A stretch of 64,000 bases of DNA, taken from NCBI GenBank assembly GCA_965212125.1, contig OZ243045.1, positions 682,001-746,000 on the forward strand. The letters are read 5' to 3'. Under the pieces are notes generated by a model. The model did no database searches. It was not told the DNA's origin and worked only from the letters and a program-made list of their open reading frames with translations. How positions within the stretch are numbered: position 1 is the stretch's first letter; the number at the start of each line of letters is the position of its first letter. Position numbers and translations under genes: made by a program. Below are positions 49,699 to 58,600 of this stretch, piece by piece. Source of the stretch: CAYRJD01 sp965212125. Its GTDB lineage: Bacteria > Actinomycetota > Acidimicrobiia > Acidimicrobiales > Poriferisodalaceae.

Positions 49699-51987
49699 AT
49701 GAGTAGCACAAACGAAGAATTTCACGGCAAGATCGGACGTGCGGTAGACGACTCTGAGCCGTGGTGGCCCGAGCCAGACCTGCCCGACAAAGACAGCCCG
49801 AACGTCGTGGTGATCTTGCTAGACGACACCGGCTTTAGCCATCTCGGCAGCTACGGGTCGTTTATTGACACTCCAACCTTTGACCGCCTGGCCGACGAAG
49901 GGCTGCGCTACACCAACTTTCACACCACTGCTTTGTGCTCACCGACGCGTGCATGCCTGCTGACCGGCCGCAATCACCATTCGGTCGGCATGCGTTCGCT
50001 GTCCAACTTTGACACCGGCTTCCCCAACATGCGCGGCCGCATCGCCCCCAGCGCAGCCACGCTCGCGCAGATGCTCAATCCGTTGGGCTATCACACCATG
50101 GCGGTGGGCAAGTGGCATCTAGCGCCAATGCGTGAAGCTTCGGCCGCCGGGCCGTTCCAAAATTGGCCGCTGCAAAAAGGCTTCAACCGCTTCTACGGCT
50201 TTATGAACGGTGAGACCGATCAGTTCCACCCCGAGCTGTGCAGCGACAACCATTACATCGACCCGCCGGCCACTCCCGAAGAGGGCTACCACCTGTCGGA
50301 AGATTTGGTGGAGCAGTCGATCGGAATGATTCGCAACCAGAAGTCGCTGGTGCAGGAGCGGCCGTTCTTTTTGTATCTGTCGTTTGGCGCAACGCATGCG
50401 CCGCACCAGGCTCCCGACGACTACCTCGCCAAGTATCGCGGCAAGTTTGACGAGGGCTGGGACGTTTGGCGCCAGCGTGTTTATGAACGACAGCTGGAGA
50501 TGGGTGTCATTCCGCCGGACACGGAGTTGTCCCCGCGCAATCCGGGTGTGAAACCCTGGGAGGAGTTGAGCGAAAACGAGCAGGTATTTGCTTGCCGCCT
50601 GCAAGAGGCGTTTGCGGCGTTTTTGGAGCACACCGACACGCAGGTCGGGCGCCTTTTGGAGGCGCTGGAATCCATGGGCGAGCTGGACAACACAGTCATC
50701 TTCACCTTGTCAGACAACGGGGCTTCGCAGGAGGGGCGGGTGACCGGGGTGATGGACGAGTTCCGCTATTTCAACAACATCCCCGAAGATGTTGATGAGG
50801 CCGTGAAACGCCTGGACGACATCGGCACTCGCCGCAGCTTTACCAACTACCCGTGGGGGTGGGCGCAGGTCGGCAACACGCCCGGCAAGCGCTACAAGCA
50901 AAACACGCACAGCGGTGGCGTGCGTGACCCTCTGATCGTCACCTGGCCCGCTGGCATTGATCCGGCGTGTCGCGGCCAAATCCGCACGCAGTTTCACCAC
51001 GTGATTGACATCACTCCGACCGTGCTTGAAATCTTGGGGACTGAGCTACCGGCGCAGGTTGGCGGAATAGAGCAGCAACCGATCGAAGGCACCAGCCTGG
51101 CGTACACGTTTGCGCCCGCCGCGGCGGATGCGCGCAAGGTGCCAACAACGAAAACCAGTCAGTACTTCGAGATGCTGGGGCATCGTGGCATCTGGCACGA
51201 GGGCTGGAAAGCGGTGACCTTCCACGAGCACACCCAGGCGCTGGATGATGACGTTTGGGAGCTGTACCACCTAGACGAAGATTTCTCAGAGGTGAACGAC
51301 CTAGCACAGGCGCAGCCGGAGAAGCTGGCTGAGATGGTGGAGTTGTTTTGGTCTGAGGCCGAGAAATACGGCGTGCTGCCGATAGAGACGAGCCTGGGGA
51401 ACCTGGGTTTGTTCGGCGGCCACCCAGTCAGGGGCACGCCACGCGCTAGGAATGATTTTGTTTATCGCCCGCCGATGGATCGCATTCCTTCGGAGAGCGC
51501 GCCTGGGCTGGGGGCGAGGTCTTGGCACCTGCACGCCGAGGTTTCACGTACCAGCGGCGAGCAGGACGGGGTGATTCTCGCGACTGGCACCGTTAACAAC
51601 GGCTTGTGCGCGTACGTGCTGGACAATCGGCTTGTGTATGAGCACAATTATTTCAACACTCGCACGATTATTACCTCCGAGTGTGAGCTGCCGGTCGGCG
51701 ACATTGAGCTAGGCGTTGAGTTTGTGCGCGTTCAGCTTGGCCCGGCCCAGATCAGGCTGTGGCTGGACGGCAATCAGGTGGGTGAAGGAGTGGTGCCGGA
51801 GGTGGCGACCATGATCTCCTCGGTCGGTATGGACGTTGGGCGCAACATCTCAGGAGTGTCGCATGCCTATGAAGCGCCGTTTGAGTTCGCTGGGGAGATT
51901 CGTGAAATCCGAATTGACACGGTGCGTGCCTTGCGCAAGGAAGATGAACAAGCCGCAGAGATCCGCGTAGCGATGGGAACTCAGTAG
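49699..51987 (+). CDS. Arylsulfatase (type I, formylglycine-dependent)
   Basis: 762 residues. The N-terminal alkaline-phosphatase-like fold has VVVILLDDTGFSHLGSYG with the metal-binding D42/D43 and the maturation motif C80-S-P-T-R in TALCSPTRACLLTGRN, where Cys80 becomes formylglycine. HTMAVGKWHLAP and FTLSDNGASQEG supply further active-site residues. The C-terminal about 200 residues are an extra beta-domain (GVILATGTVNNGLCAYVLDN). No signal peptide is visible, so the protein is probably cytoplasmic, meeting the cytoplasmic FGE there. Sulfated organic compounds from the environment are likely substrates. It converges on the next gene with no gap. Confidence 0.93.
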   Translation: MSSTNEEFHGKIGRAVDDSEPWWPEPDLPDKDSPNVVVILLDDTGFSHLGSYGSFIDTPTFDRLADEGLRYTNFHTTALCSPTRACLLTGRNHHSVGMRSLSNFDTGFPNMRGRIAPSAATLAQMLNPLGYHTMAVGKWHLAPMREASAAGPFQNWPLQKGFNRFYGFMNGETDQFHPELCSDNHYIDPPATPEEGYHLSEDLVEQSIGMIRNQKSLVQERPFFLYLSFGATHAPHQAPDDYLAKYRGKFDEGWDVWRQRVYERQLEMGVIPPDTELSPRNPGVKPWEELSENEQVFACRLQEAFAAFLEHTDTQVGRLLEALESMGELDNTVIFTLSDNGASQEGRVTGVMDEFRYFNNIPEDVDEAVKRLDDIGTRRSFTNYPWGWAQVGNTPGKRYKQNTHSGGVRDPLIVTWPAGIDPACRGQIRTQFHHVIDITPTVLEILGTELPAQVGGIEQQPIEGTSLAYTFAPAAADARKVPTTKTSQYFEMLGHRGIWHEGWKAVTFHEHTQALDDDVWELYHLDEDFSEVNDLAQAQPEKLAEMVELFWSEAEKYGVLPIETSLGNLGLFGGHPVRGTPRARNDFVYRPPMDRIPSESAPGLGARSWHLHAEVSRTSGEQDGVILATGTVNNGLCAYVLDNRLVYEHNYFNTRTIITSECELPVGDIELGVEFVRVQLGPAQIRLWLDGNQVGEGVVPEVATMISSVGMDVGRNISGVSHAYEAPFEFAGEIREIRIDTVRALRKEDEQAAEIRVAMGTQ

Positions 51988-52530
51988 CTAGAACGGCTCC
52001 TCGTCGGGCTCTATTTGCTCCTCGGGCGATGCTCCGTCGCCTGACGGCGTTGGTTCATTAGGCAGTGAGTTGCTAGAGCCCTCCGAGCCAACCAGCCCGT
52101 AAGAACCGTCGCCATCGTTTTTGATGAGGTGCTCCTCAGCCCACCCGGCCAAGAATTTGCTGGCCGCGGCATCAATATCGCCGAAAATCCACACGGGGTT
52201 GCCCGACTTGGACTGATCCTTCAGCACGGTGCCAGCGATAACGCCGCCCTCCAACACTTTCCGTCTAAGCACCACGGGGAACACCCTCACGTTCTTGAAA
52301 GTGGACCAGGTCTTCTGGTCGTCGGCGAACACCACAACCACATCCGCCAGCGCCGGCGTTGCGGCCCCGAACTTTGTCTCGACCTCAATCTCCCTGCCGG
52401 GGCGGCTAGCGATCAGGTGGAGCTTGTCCATGTGATCGGCGGGCACCCAGAAATTGCCGGGCTCGTCGGTTACCGCAGAATCGTCTGCGTCGGTGCCGTC
52501 GTTGGCGGCACGAATCTCAAAATCAGCCAT
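51988..52530 (-). CDS. Unknown acidic protein of 180 residues
   Basis: Soluble, acidic, no recognised family. The middle is beta-rich with a conserved-looking core (NFWVPADHMDKLHLIASRPG, VFADDQKTWSTFKNVRVFPV, GNPVWIFGDIDAAASKFLAG). The C-terminal 40 residues are a disordered Ser/Pro/Glu/Asp tail ending DEEPF, like the acidic tips of DNA-binding proteins such as SSB. That resemblance is only compositional. It ends against the sulfatase gene (stops adjacent) and starts 45 bp from the thioesterase-like gene on the same strand. Confidence 0.65.
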   Translation of the reverse strand: MADFEIRAANDGTDADDSAVTDEPGNFWVPADHMDKLHLIASRPGREIEVETKFGAATPALADVVVVFADDQKTWSTFKNVRVFPVVLRRKVLEGGVIAGTVLKDQSKSGNPVWIFGDIDAAASKFLAGWAEEHLIKNDGDGSYGLVGSEGSSNSLPNEPTPSGDGASPEEQIEPDEEPF

Positions 52531-52574
52531 ACCTTGATTCTCGCAAACTCTTTAGCGCTGTGCGTCGGGGATTA

Positions 52575-52931
52575 TCAGCCACCGACTATGAACCGTTCGT
52601 GAGTGCCAGCCGAAACAACCACGTCGCCGTGCATGACGCTCACGTCAAACACGAGACGCTTGCGGTCGACCTCGCTGATGGTGCCGCTGATCTGCACCTG
52701 CTCGCCCGAATCAACCGACGCTTGGTGGCTGACGCAGATGTGAATGCCGACCGTTGTTTGGTTGTCGGCTAGGTGAGGTTGCGCCGCCGTCAGGCAAACG
52801 CCCTCGATCAGTTTCACCATGTCGGGCGTTGACAGCACTTTGGCTGGCAGGTGCGGGGGCGACATGTCGTCGGTGACGGTGAAAGCCTCGGTTGCGCTGA
52901 GACCGACTTCTATGGCGGGGGTTGAACTCAT
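52575..52931 (-). CDS. FlK-like thioesterase (hotdog fold)
   Basis: 118 residues with the single-hotdog pattern of fluoroacetyl-CoA-thioesterase-like proteins: LSTPDMVKLIEGVCLTAAQP, then NQTTVGIHICVSHQASVDSG with the catalytic-region His, and FDVSVMHGDVVVSAGTHERF. They hydrolyse small acyl-CoAs. The FlK catalytic triad Thr/His/Glu corresponds roughly to T (LSTP), H (VSH) and E (LIEG). The exact substrate is unknown. It is divergent from the DUF427 gene. Confidence 0.75.
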   Translation of the reverse strand: MSSTPAIEVGLSATEAFTVTDDMSPPHLPAKVLSTPDMVKLIEGVCLTAAQPHLADNQTTVGIHICVSHQASVDSGEQVQISGTISEVDRKRLVFDVSVMHGDVVVSAGTHERFIVGG

Positions 52932-53056
52932 GGCGCTGACGCTAATGCCGCGGCACGGCGTGGTGTGGGACTGCGTGGGTCGGCGTGCTGTGGCGCGGTC
53001 GCGTCACAGTGGCGCGGGACTACGCGGCGCCGGATTTTCCCAATAGCGTTTGCGGT

Positions 53057-53437
53057 ATGAGCACAGAGCAAGCGCAGAGCGCACACCACATTTCGGTAAC
53101 CGATGCCAACCAGCACGTTGTAGTCAAGATCAGCGGCGAGGTGATCGCAGACTCAACGGCGGTGAAGCTGCTCAAGGAAGGCGACCTGCCGCCGCGCTAT
53201 TACATCCCGCAAACCGATGTGCGCATGGATCTGCTGGACCCCACCAAAACGAGCAGCCACTGCCCGTTCAAGGGAGACGCCACATACTGGTCGGCCCAGA
53301 TTGACGGCAAGACGCACGAGGACATCGTCTGGAGCTATCCCACTCCGATTCCAGCTGTGGCAGATATCGCAGGATTTCTGAGCTTCTACGACGAGCGAGT
53401 CGAGCTAACGACCGAGCCGGTTGCTGAGTCGGTTTAG
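53057..53437 (+). CDS. DUF427 family protein
   Basis: 126 residues from ATG 53057. The conserved DUF427 features are VVVKISGEVIADSTAVKLLK, PPRYYIPQTDVRMDLLDPT and SHCPFKGDATYWSAQIDGK, with YDERVEL near the end. The family is a small beta fold of unknown function, frequent in actinobacteria and often next to lipid genes. The longer frame from 52985 has no better start and is discarded. Confidence 0.85.
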   Translation: MSTEQAQSAHHISVTDANQHVVVKISGEVIADSTAVKLLKEGDLPPRYYIPQTDVRMDLLDPTKTSSHCPFKGDATYWSAQIDGKTHEDIVWSYPTPIPAVADIAGFLSFYDERVELTTEPVAESV

Positions 53438-53528
53438 CGCGCCACATTCGCACGCCTGCACAGCACATTCGCACACCAGCACAGCACAGCACATTCGTCC
53501 GCCCGCACTACACCCACTTACACACAAG

Positions 53529-54548
53529 ATGATTGATTTCCGTTCCGATACCGTCTCGCGCCCAAGCGAAGAGATGCGCCAAGCCATGGCCAGCGCGCCG
53601 GTGGGTGATGACGTCTGGGGAGACGACCCGACCGTAAACGAGCTTGAGCGATACACCGCTGAGCTGCTGGGTAAAGACGCCGCCCTGTACCTACCCAGCG
53701 GCACGCAATCCAACCTGTGCGCTTTGATGGCGCACTGCGAGCGGGGCGACGAATACATCGTGGGCAATCACGCGCACACCTTTATGTACGAAGGCGGCGG
53801 GGCGGCGGCGTTGGGCAGCATTCAGCCGCAGATAGTGCCGACCTTGCCAAGCGGCATGATCGACCTAGCCGAAGCCGAGTCCGTGATCAAGCCCGACGAC
53901 ATTCACTTCGCACGCACACGGTTGCTGTGCTTGGAAAACACCATTGACGGCCGCGTGCTCAGCCTGGCGGATATGACAGATGGGCGCGAGTTAGCCAACA
54001 GCCACGGTTTGGGCTTTCACCTTGACGGGGCGCGCCTGTGGAACGCTGCGGTCGACCTAGCCGTCGCACCGGCGGCGGTAGCTGAGCCGTTTGACAGCAT
54101 CTCGGTGTGCCTGTCAAAGGGCCTGGGAGCGCCGGTCGGTTCGGTGCTGGTTGGCAGTCCAGACCTGATAACCAAGGCCCGTCGCTGGCGCAAGGTGCTA
54201 GGCGGCGGTATGCGCCAGGCGGGAATAATCGCGGCGGCAGGGCTGTATGCGCTGCAGAACAACGTTGAGCGCCTAGCGACCGACCACGAAAATGCGCGAG
54301 TGCTAGCAAAAGGGCTAGACAAAATCGCCGGCGTGAGCGTTACGTCTTGCGACACCAACATGGTTTTTGCGGAGTTTGAGCAGTCCGACGAAGCGCTGGG
54401 CAAGCGACTAGCCGCCCGTGGCATCCTCGCCGACCTGCACAACGCCAAAGCCGGCACGGCCAAGAAGGCACGGTTGGTGCTGCATTTGGATGTTTCGGCC
54501 GCCGACGTTCAGACTTTCTTGGAGGCTCTGGAACAAGAGCTGCGCTAG
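53529..54548 (+). CDS. ltaE: Low-specificity L-threonine aldolase
   Basis: 339 residues from ATG 53529. A PLP-dependent fold type I enzyme that splits threonine or allo-threonine into glycine and acetaldehyde. IDFRSDTVSRPSEEMRQAM is the family start, GDDVWGDDPTVN follows, the cofactor aspartate is in GFHLDGARLWNAA and the PLP lysine in SVCLSKGLGAPVGS. The 90 bp upstream contain three copies of cacattcg (53443, 53464, 53490) in a Cys/Ala-rich spacer. Confidence 0.92.
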   Translation: MIDFRSDTVSRPSEEMRQAMASAPVGDDVWGDDPTVNELERYTAELLGKDAALYLPSGTQSNLCALMAHCERGDEYIVGNHAHTFMYEGGGAAALGSIQPQIVPTLPSGMIDLAEAESVIKPDDIHFARTRLLCLENTIDGRVLSLADMTDGRELANSHGLGFHLDGARLWNAAVDLAVAPAAVAEPFDSISVCLSKGLGAPVGSVLVGSPDLITKARRWRKVLGGGMRQAGIIAAAGLYALQNNVERLATDHENARVLAKGLDKIAGVSVTSCDTNMVFAEFEQSDEALGKRLAARGILADLHNAKAGTAKKARLVLHLDVSAADVQTFLEALEQELR

Positions 54549-54625
54549 GGAAGCTGCGCTAGAGAACACGAGAGCTCCGCTAGAGAACAAGGGTTGCGCT
54601 AGCGCTGTGCTGTACCATCAAATCA

Positions 54626-54850
54626 GTGCCGAAATCTAAAGACGATGCCATCTTGCTTGAAGGCAAAACCGTTGAAGCCCTCAAGGGCGGCAACTTTCGC
54701 ATTGAGCTAGACAACGGGCACGAGGTTTTGGGCCATCTCAGCGGCAAGATGCGCAAGCATCACATTCGCATCCTGCCGGGCGATCGGGTGCAGGTGGAGG
54801 TTTCAACCTACGACCTGACCCGTGGGCGCATCACCTACCGCTACAAATAA
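54626..54850 (+). CDS. infA: Translation initiation factor IF-1
   Basis: 74 residues, GTG start. The S1-like OB fold is complete: AILLEGKTVEALKGGNFRIE, NGHEVLGHLSGKMRKHHIRI, LPGDRVQVEVSTYDLTRGRI and TYRYK. It stands alone here, not in the ribosomal operon with rpmJ and rpsM where actinobacterial infA usually lies. It could therefore be a second copy. The leader is short and a leaderless mRNA is possible. Confidence 0.92.
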   Translation: MPKSKDDAILLEGKTVEALKGGNFRIELDNGHEVLGHLSGKMRKHHIRILPGDRVQVEVSTYDLTRGRITYRYK

Positions 54851-54952
54851 CCGCCCCTTGCACGGCGCAGCCGGCGGAGACAGCCAGCTGGAAACGGCCG
54901 CTAGTTAGGCCGCAGTTAGGACTGGCGTGCTCAAGGCTGGCAGAATACGGCT

Positions 54953-56173
54953 ATGGCAAAAACAGCAACAGCAACAAAACCCGAAGCCGCAATAGACAGC
55001 GCGCTTGATGCGCTACTGGCGGAGAACGATCCCAAGAAGCTGAGCTTCGAAGAGTTTCGTGGCGCACAGTACGACCACGGCCTGGCTTGGGTTGATTTTG
55101 ACGAGGGCTTCGGCGGCTTGGGGCTTGACCCGAAACTGCAGCGGCGGGTAGATGCGCGCCTGCAAAAGGCAGGCGGGAAGTCGATGCCAGCAATGATGTT
55201 CTTCATGTTTTTGGCGGCACCGACCATTCACACGCACGGCAGCGACGCCGCGAAGAAACGCTTTTTGCGGCCGATGTTCACGGGCGAAGAGCGCTGGTGC
55301 CAGCTGTTTAGCGAGCCCGGCTCGGGCAGCGACTTTGCCAGCCTGGCGACGCGGGCAGTCGCCGATGGCGAGGAGTGGGTGGTGAACGGGCAAAAGGTAT
55401 GGACCACCCTCGCGCACCTGTCGGACTACGGAATGCTGGTTACCCGCACCGACCCAGAGATGCCAAAGCATCGCGGCATGACGTACTTCGCTTTGGACAT
55501 GCATAGCGATGGCGTGGAGGTGCGGCCGCTGCGGCAGATCACCGGCGAGGCTGAGTTCAACGAGGTCTACTTAACCGACGCACGCGTGCCCGACGCAAAT
55601 CGCATTGGCGACATTGGCGACGGCTGGCGAGTTTCACTTACAACGCTGATGAACGAGCGCAACGCCATCGGCGGGTCCGTGGCGAGCTCTCCGCCCAAGC
55701 GGGGTTCGGGAACGATCAGCGTGCTGACCAACCTTTGGAAAGAGCGGCCGCAAGATCAGCGCGACTCCGCAACTCTTGAGCGCCTAATGAAGCTTTGGAC
55801 TAGGGCTGAGGTGCTGCGGCTAACCAACATCCGTGCGTCTAACAACCGCCGCCGTGGAAACCCCGGGCCGGAGATGTCGGTGTCAAAGTTGGCTTCGGCC
55901 GAGCTGAATCAGGCGGTTATGACCGCCGCGGTTGACATGATGGGCATGGGTGGCCAGATTGGTGCCAACTACGCCTTCCGCCGGCCGGAAGATCTGGTGC
56001 CCGATGGCCTTCACAACGGAGTGCCGCACGCTTTCTTGCGAGTACGTGCGAACTCAATCGAAGGAGGCACTTCGGAGATAATGCGCAACATCGTGGGCGA
56101 GCAGGTGCTCGGGCTGCCGGGCGAGCCGCGAGTTGACAAAGATGTCGCTTGGTCTGAGGTGCCGCGCAGCTAA
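54953..56173 (+). CDS. Acyl-CoA dehydrogenase
   Basis: 406 residues of the FAD-dependent acyl-CoA dehydrogenase fold. WCQLFSEPGSGSDFASLATR is the FAD/substrate signature of the middle domain, WVVNGQKVWTTLAHLSDYGM follows, and the C-terminal helical domain ends with RANSIEGGTSEIMRNIVGEQ. The catalytic Glu, usually just before the Gly-Gly-Thr, fits the E of IEGGTSE-type enzymes. Acyl chain length is not predictable. Confidence 0.9.
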   Translation: MAKTATATKPEAAIDSALDALLAENDPKKLSFEEFRGAQYDHGLAWVDFDEGFGGLGLDPKLQRRVDARLQKAGGKSMPAMMFFMFLAAPTIHTHGSDAAKKRFLRPMFTGEERWCQLFSEPGSGSDFASLATRAVADGEEWVVNGQKVWTTLAHLSDYGMLVTRTDPEMPKHRGMTYFALDMHSDGVEVRPLRQITGEAEFNEVYLTDARVPDANRIGDIGDGWRVSLTTLMNERNAIGGSVASSPPKRGSGTISVLTNLWKERPQDQRDSATLERLMKLWTRAEVLRLTNIRASNNRRRGNPGPEMSVSKLASAELNQAVMTAAVDMMGMGGQIGANYAFRRPEDLVPDGLHNGVPHAFLRVRANSIEGGTSEIMRNIVGEQVLGLPGEPRVDKDVAWSEVPRS

Positions 56174-56218
56174 TCCGCAGTGGGCGGTGCAGCTAATCCA
56201 GTGCTGCAGGCGGTGCAG

Positions 56219-57094
56219 CTAATCCAGCGCTAGGCGGTACCCGTCGCCGTCGGGCTGCATCACTCCCGCAGTCGGTGTGCCGAAATGGGTGCCGATCACC
56301 AAAGTTTCGCCGTCCGCCCAACCCGGAAACACGGCATGGCGGGTAGCGCGCGCCTGATCCGGGTCGGTGTCAAACATAGAACTCAACTCTGGGTCGGCAA
56401 GCTGCAGCGGCGTGTGCACCATGTCGCCGGTGATTATGGCGCGCTGGCCGCCAGAGGAAATCTCCACCGAAACATGCCCGGGCGTGTGGCCGGGGGTTGG
56501 CTGCAAGCGAACCTCGTCGTTGAGCACATGATCGGGCGCAACCATCTCTGCCAGCCCCGCGTCAACGATCGGCTGCACAGAATCGTCAAACACGGGATCG
56601 CCGAACAGGTCTTCGGTCTGCGACCAATGATCAAACTCAGCCGCCACAAATAGATACTGCGCGTTGGGAAACGTTGGCACCCACTCGCCGTCAATCAGGC
56701 GCGTGTTCCAGCCGACATGATCGACATGCAGATGAGTGCAGATCACGTGCGTTATCTGCTCGGGCGCAAACCCGGCGGCGGCAACCTCATCTAAAAACGG
56801 ACCCTGCATCTGCGCCCACAGCGGATTGCTGCGCTGCTTGTCGTTGCCGATGCAGGTGTCAACCGCAATGCGATGTTCGCCGCTTTCAATCACGCAGCAG
56901 TGAATCTTCTGCAGCAGAAATCCCTCGTCGTTCACAAAATGCGACTTGAGCCACGGAGCTGCGTTGGCGCGCTCTATCACGTCGGCTTTGGTCACGCCCT
57001 CAAACAAGAAGCGCGGCGAGGTGGCCGTGCTGGATTCGGCGATTGAGGTGACCTGAGCGTTGCCGACCTGCCAGCGCAGCGGTGCGGCAGGCAT
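56219..57094 (-). CDS. MBL-fold metallo-hydrolase
   Basis: 291 residues with the metallo-beta-lactamase signature HxHxDH as CTHLHVDHVGW, a second-site His in TPGHTPGHVSVEI, and Asp in IITGDMVH. The arrangement resembles quorum-quenching lactonases and N-acyl-homoserine-lactonase-like proteins (FLLQKIHCCVIESGEHRIAV at the start). The substrate is unknown. Its start abuts the stop of the TIGR03086-like gene, so the two are transcribed together. Confidence 0.85.
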   Translation of the reverse strand: MPAAPLRWQVGNAQVTSIAESSTATSPRFLFEGVTKADVIERANAAPWLKSHFVNDEGFLLQKIHCCVIESGEHRIAVDTCIGNDKQRSNPLWAQMQGPFLDEVAAAGFAPEQITHVICTHLHVDHVGWNTRLIDGEWVPTFPNAQYLFVAAEFDHWSQTEDLFGDPVFDDSVQPIVDAGLAEMVAPDHVLNDEVRLQPTPGHTPGHVSVEISSGGQRAIITGDMVHTPLQLADPELSSMFDTDPDQARATRHAVFPGWADGETLVIGTHFGTPTAGVMQPDGDGYRLALD

Positions 57095-57652
57095 CTATGG
57101 CGTGCGCCCAAGATGAGCGACGAAGCGATCAACTAGCGGGGCATCATCGGGCACGGGCACCGGATCGCCAATCAGGTGAATCTTGCGAGCCATTGCCTCA
57201 AGATCTCCGCTTATGCGATCAAAGCTTTGCTGCACCAGGTCGTCTGGCAGGTTGGCCTCGACGCCAGTTGCTTTGGCAATGTCCCAGGCGTGTGTTAGGG
57301 GGTCCCACTGCACCATCCCCACGAAATTTTCCATCGTCATCGGGCCAAACCAGTACTTGCCCTCTTGCTCTAACGCCCCCTCGGTTTCCAGCGCTGCTAT
57401 CACCGCTGCGCGAGTTTGCGCCCAGCGAGCAGGTGGGTCGTCGGCCTCTTCAGCCATGCCTGGCGGCACCATTTCGCCTGTTCGGATGACCTCGGCCGCC
57501 GCGTCAAGCACACCGCACTGATGTTTCAGCACTTCGCGGGCGGTCCAGCCGTCACAGGGGGAATCGTTGTCCCATTTTTCGGGCGGCACCTGCTGCACCA
57601 CCGCGTCAAAGGTGTCAATCGCACGGATGAAATCGTTGGCTATTTGGCTCAT
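57095..57652 (-). CDS. TIGR03086 / DinB-like mycothiol-type protein
   Basis: 185 residues of the four-helix DinB-like fold with the actinobacterial TIGR03086 pattern: FIRAIDTFDAVVQQVPPEKW, SPCDGWTAREVLKHQCGVLD and DPLTHAWDIAKATG. The metal-binding histidines expected from the family are in LKHQ and LTHAWD. Proteins of this group are related to mycothiol-dependent isomerases, but this member's reaction is unknown. A 14-bp tandem repeat lies in its upstream region. Confidence 0.8.
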   Translation of the reverse strand: MSQIANDFIRAIDTFDAVVQQVPPEKWDNDSPCDGWTAREVLKHQCGVLDAAAEVIRTGEMVPPGMAEEADDPPARWAQTRAAVIAALETEGALEQEGKYWFGPMTMENFVGMVQWDPLTHAWDIAKATGVEANLPDDLVQQSFDRISGDLEAMARKIHLIGDPVPVPDDAPLVDRFVAHLGRTP

Positions 57653-57678
57653 ATTGGTTGCTCCTTGTTGGATTGGGT

Positions 57679-57720
57679 CGGGTCTGTTAGATCGGGTCTG
57701 TTAGATCGGGTCTGTTGGAT
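57679..57720. repeat. Three tandem 14-bp repeats
   Basis: cgggtctgttagat occurs at 57679, 57693 and 57707 (third copy with one change). The related gattggg/gatcggg motif continues to about 57745. The period is not a multiple of 3 and the stretch is intergenic. Confidence 0.85.
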
Positions 57721-57777
57721 TGGGCTGGCTAGTTGGATCGGGCTAGCTGGGTTAGTGGTGGAGTGGGTGCGTGGGGC

Positions 57778-58575
57778 TTAATCGCGCAGGTAGACCCGCA
57801 AGCCCGCTAGGTCTACCCGATCGTCGCTGACGTAGCAGTCACGCGCACGGGCACCGTCCAGCACCGCTGCTCTATCAACCGCCGTGACGTCAATGCCGCC
57901 CAAGCCCTCACCACGCCCGTCGGTTTCTTCCACGAATCGCAAAGTTGCATCGTCAAACTGAATGGTCGGATTGCCGTCGCTGTCGGCGCCTAGCTCTATT
58001 TCTGCGATTTGCGCCCAGCGTTGAGCCAAGCGATCCGGGTCGGGGCTTTGCATCTCAACGCCGCTAATCGCGCTGACCACATCCGTGCGCGTATAGGGCT
58101 GCCAGTTGGGACCGGCCGGCCACCACGGACCGCCGACCTCGCCGGGCTTGAGTCCATCCGGGCCCGGAGCCGCATCGCTGGTCATTTGATCCATCTCAAA
58201 AAACGAACCACCGGTGTCGCCCGGGTGCATCTGCATGCCTTTGTAGCCCTTGTAGTCCATTTCGTGCACCACACGAATCCCGAGCGAATCAATGTGCTTG
58301 CGCCGCGCCTGCCCGTCGTCAACTTCGGTGATCACCATGTAGCCGGTATCGCCGCCGCGCCGATCCTGGTAGCGCTCGGCCGCCGTGTCGGGCTGGATCG
58401 GCGTGACGCATTCAAGAAACTGCGTGCCGATAGGCCACAGCACGTTCTTCAAGCCGAACTCACCAACGCCAGGGTCGGTGTAGCACGGCTCAATGCCGAG
58501 CACGGTTTGAAGGTCTGCTGCGGTCTTGCGGAGGTCCGAAGTGGTTACCGCTATTTGACGAAGTCGAATCCACAT
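57778..58575 (-). CDS. VOC (glyoxalase-like) family protein
   Basis: 265 residues made of two VOC modules. The first has LRQIAVTTSDLRKTAADLQT and LKNVLWPIGTQFLECVTPIQ; the second has VSAISGVEMQSPDPDRLAQR and IDVTAVDRAAVLDGARARDC. The family covers glyoxalases, dioxygenases and epimerases. Metal ligands are not obvious, so the enzyme activity cannot be named. It converges on the repeat region and is 25 bp from the exchanger gene on the same strand. Confidence 0.78.
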   Translation of the reverse strand: MWIRLRQIAVTTSDLRKTAADLQTVLGIEPCYTDPGVGEFGLKNVLWPIGTQFLECVTPIQPDTAAERYQDRRGGDTGYMVITEVDDGQARRKHIDSLGIRVVHEMDYKGYKGMQMHPGDTGGSFFEMDQMTSDAAPGPDGLKPGEVGGPWWPAGPNWQPYTRTDVVSAISGVEMQSPDPDRLAQRWAQIAEIELGADSDGNPTIQFDDATLRFVEETDGRGEGLGGIDVTAVDRAAVLDGARARDCYVSDDRVDLAGLRVYLRD

Positions 58576-58600
58576 AGGCCAGACACTAGGGCAAATGGCA

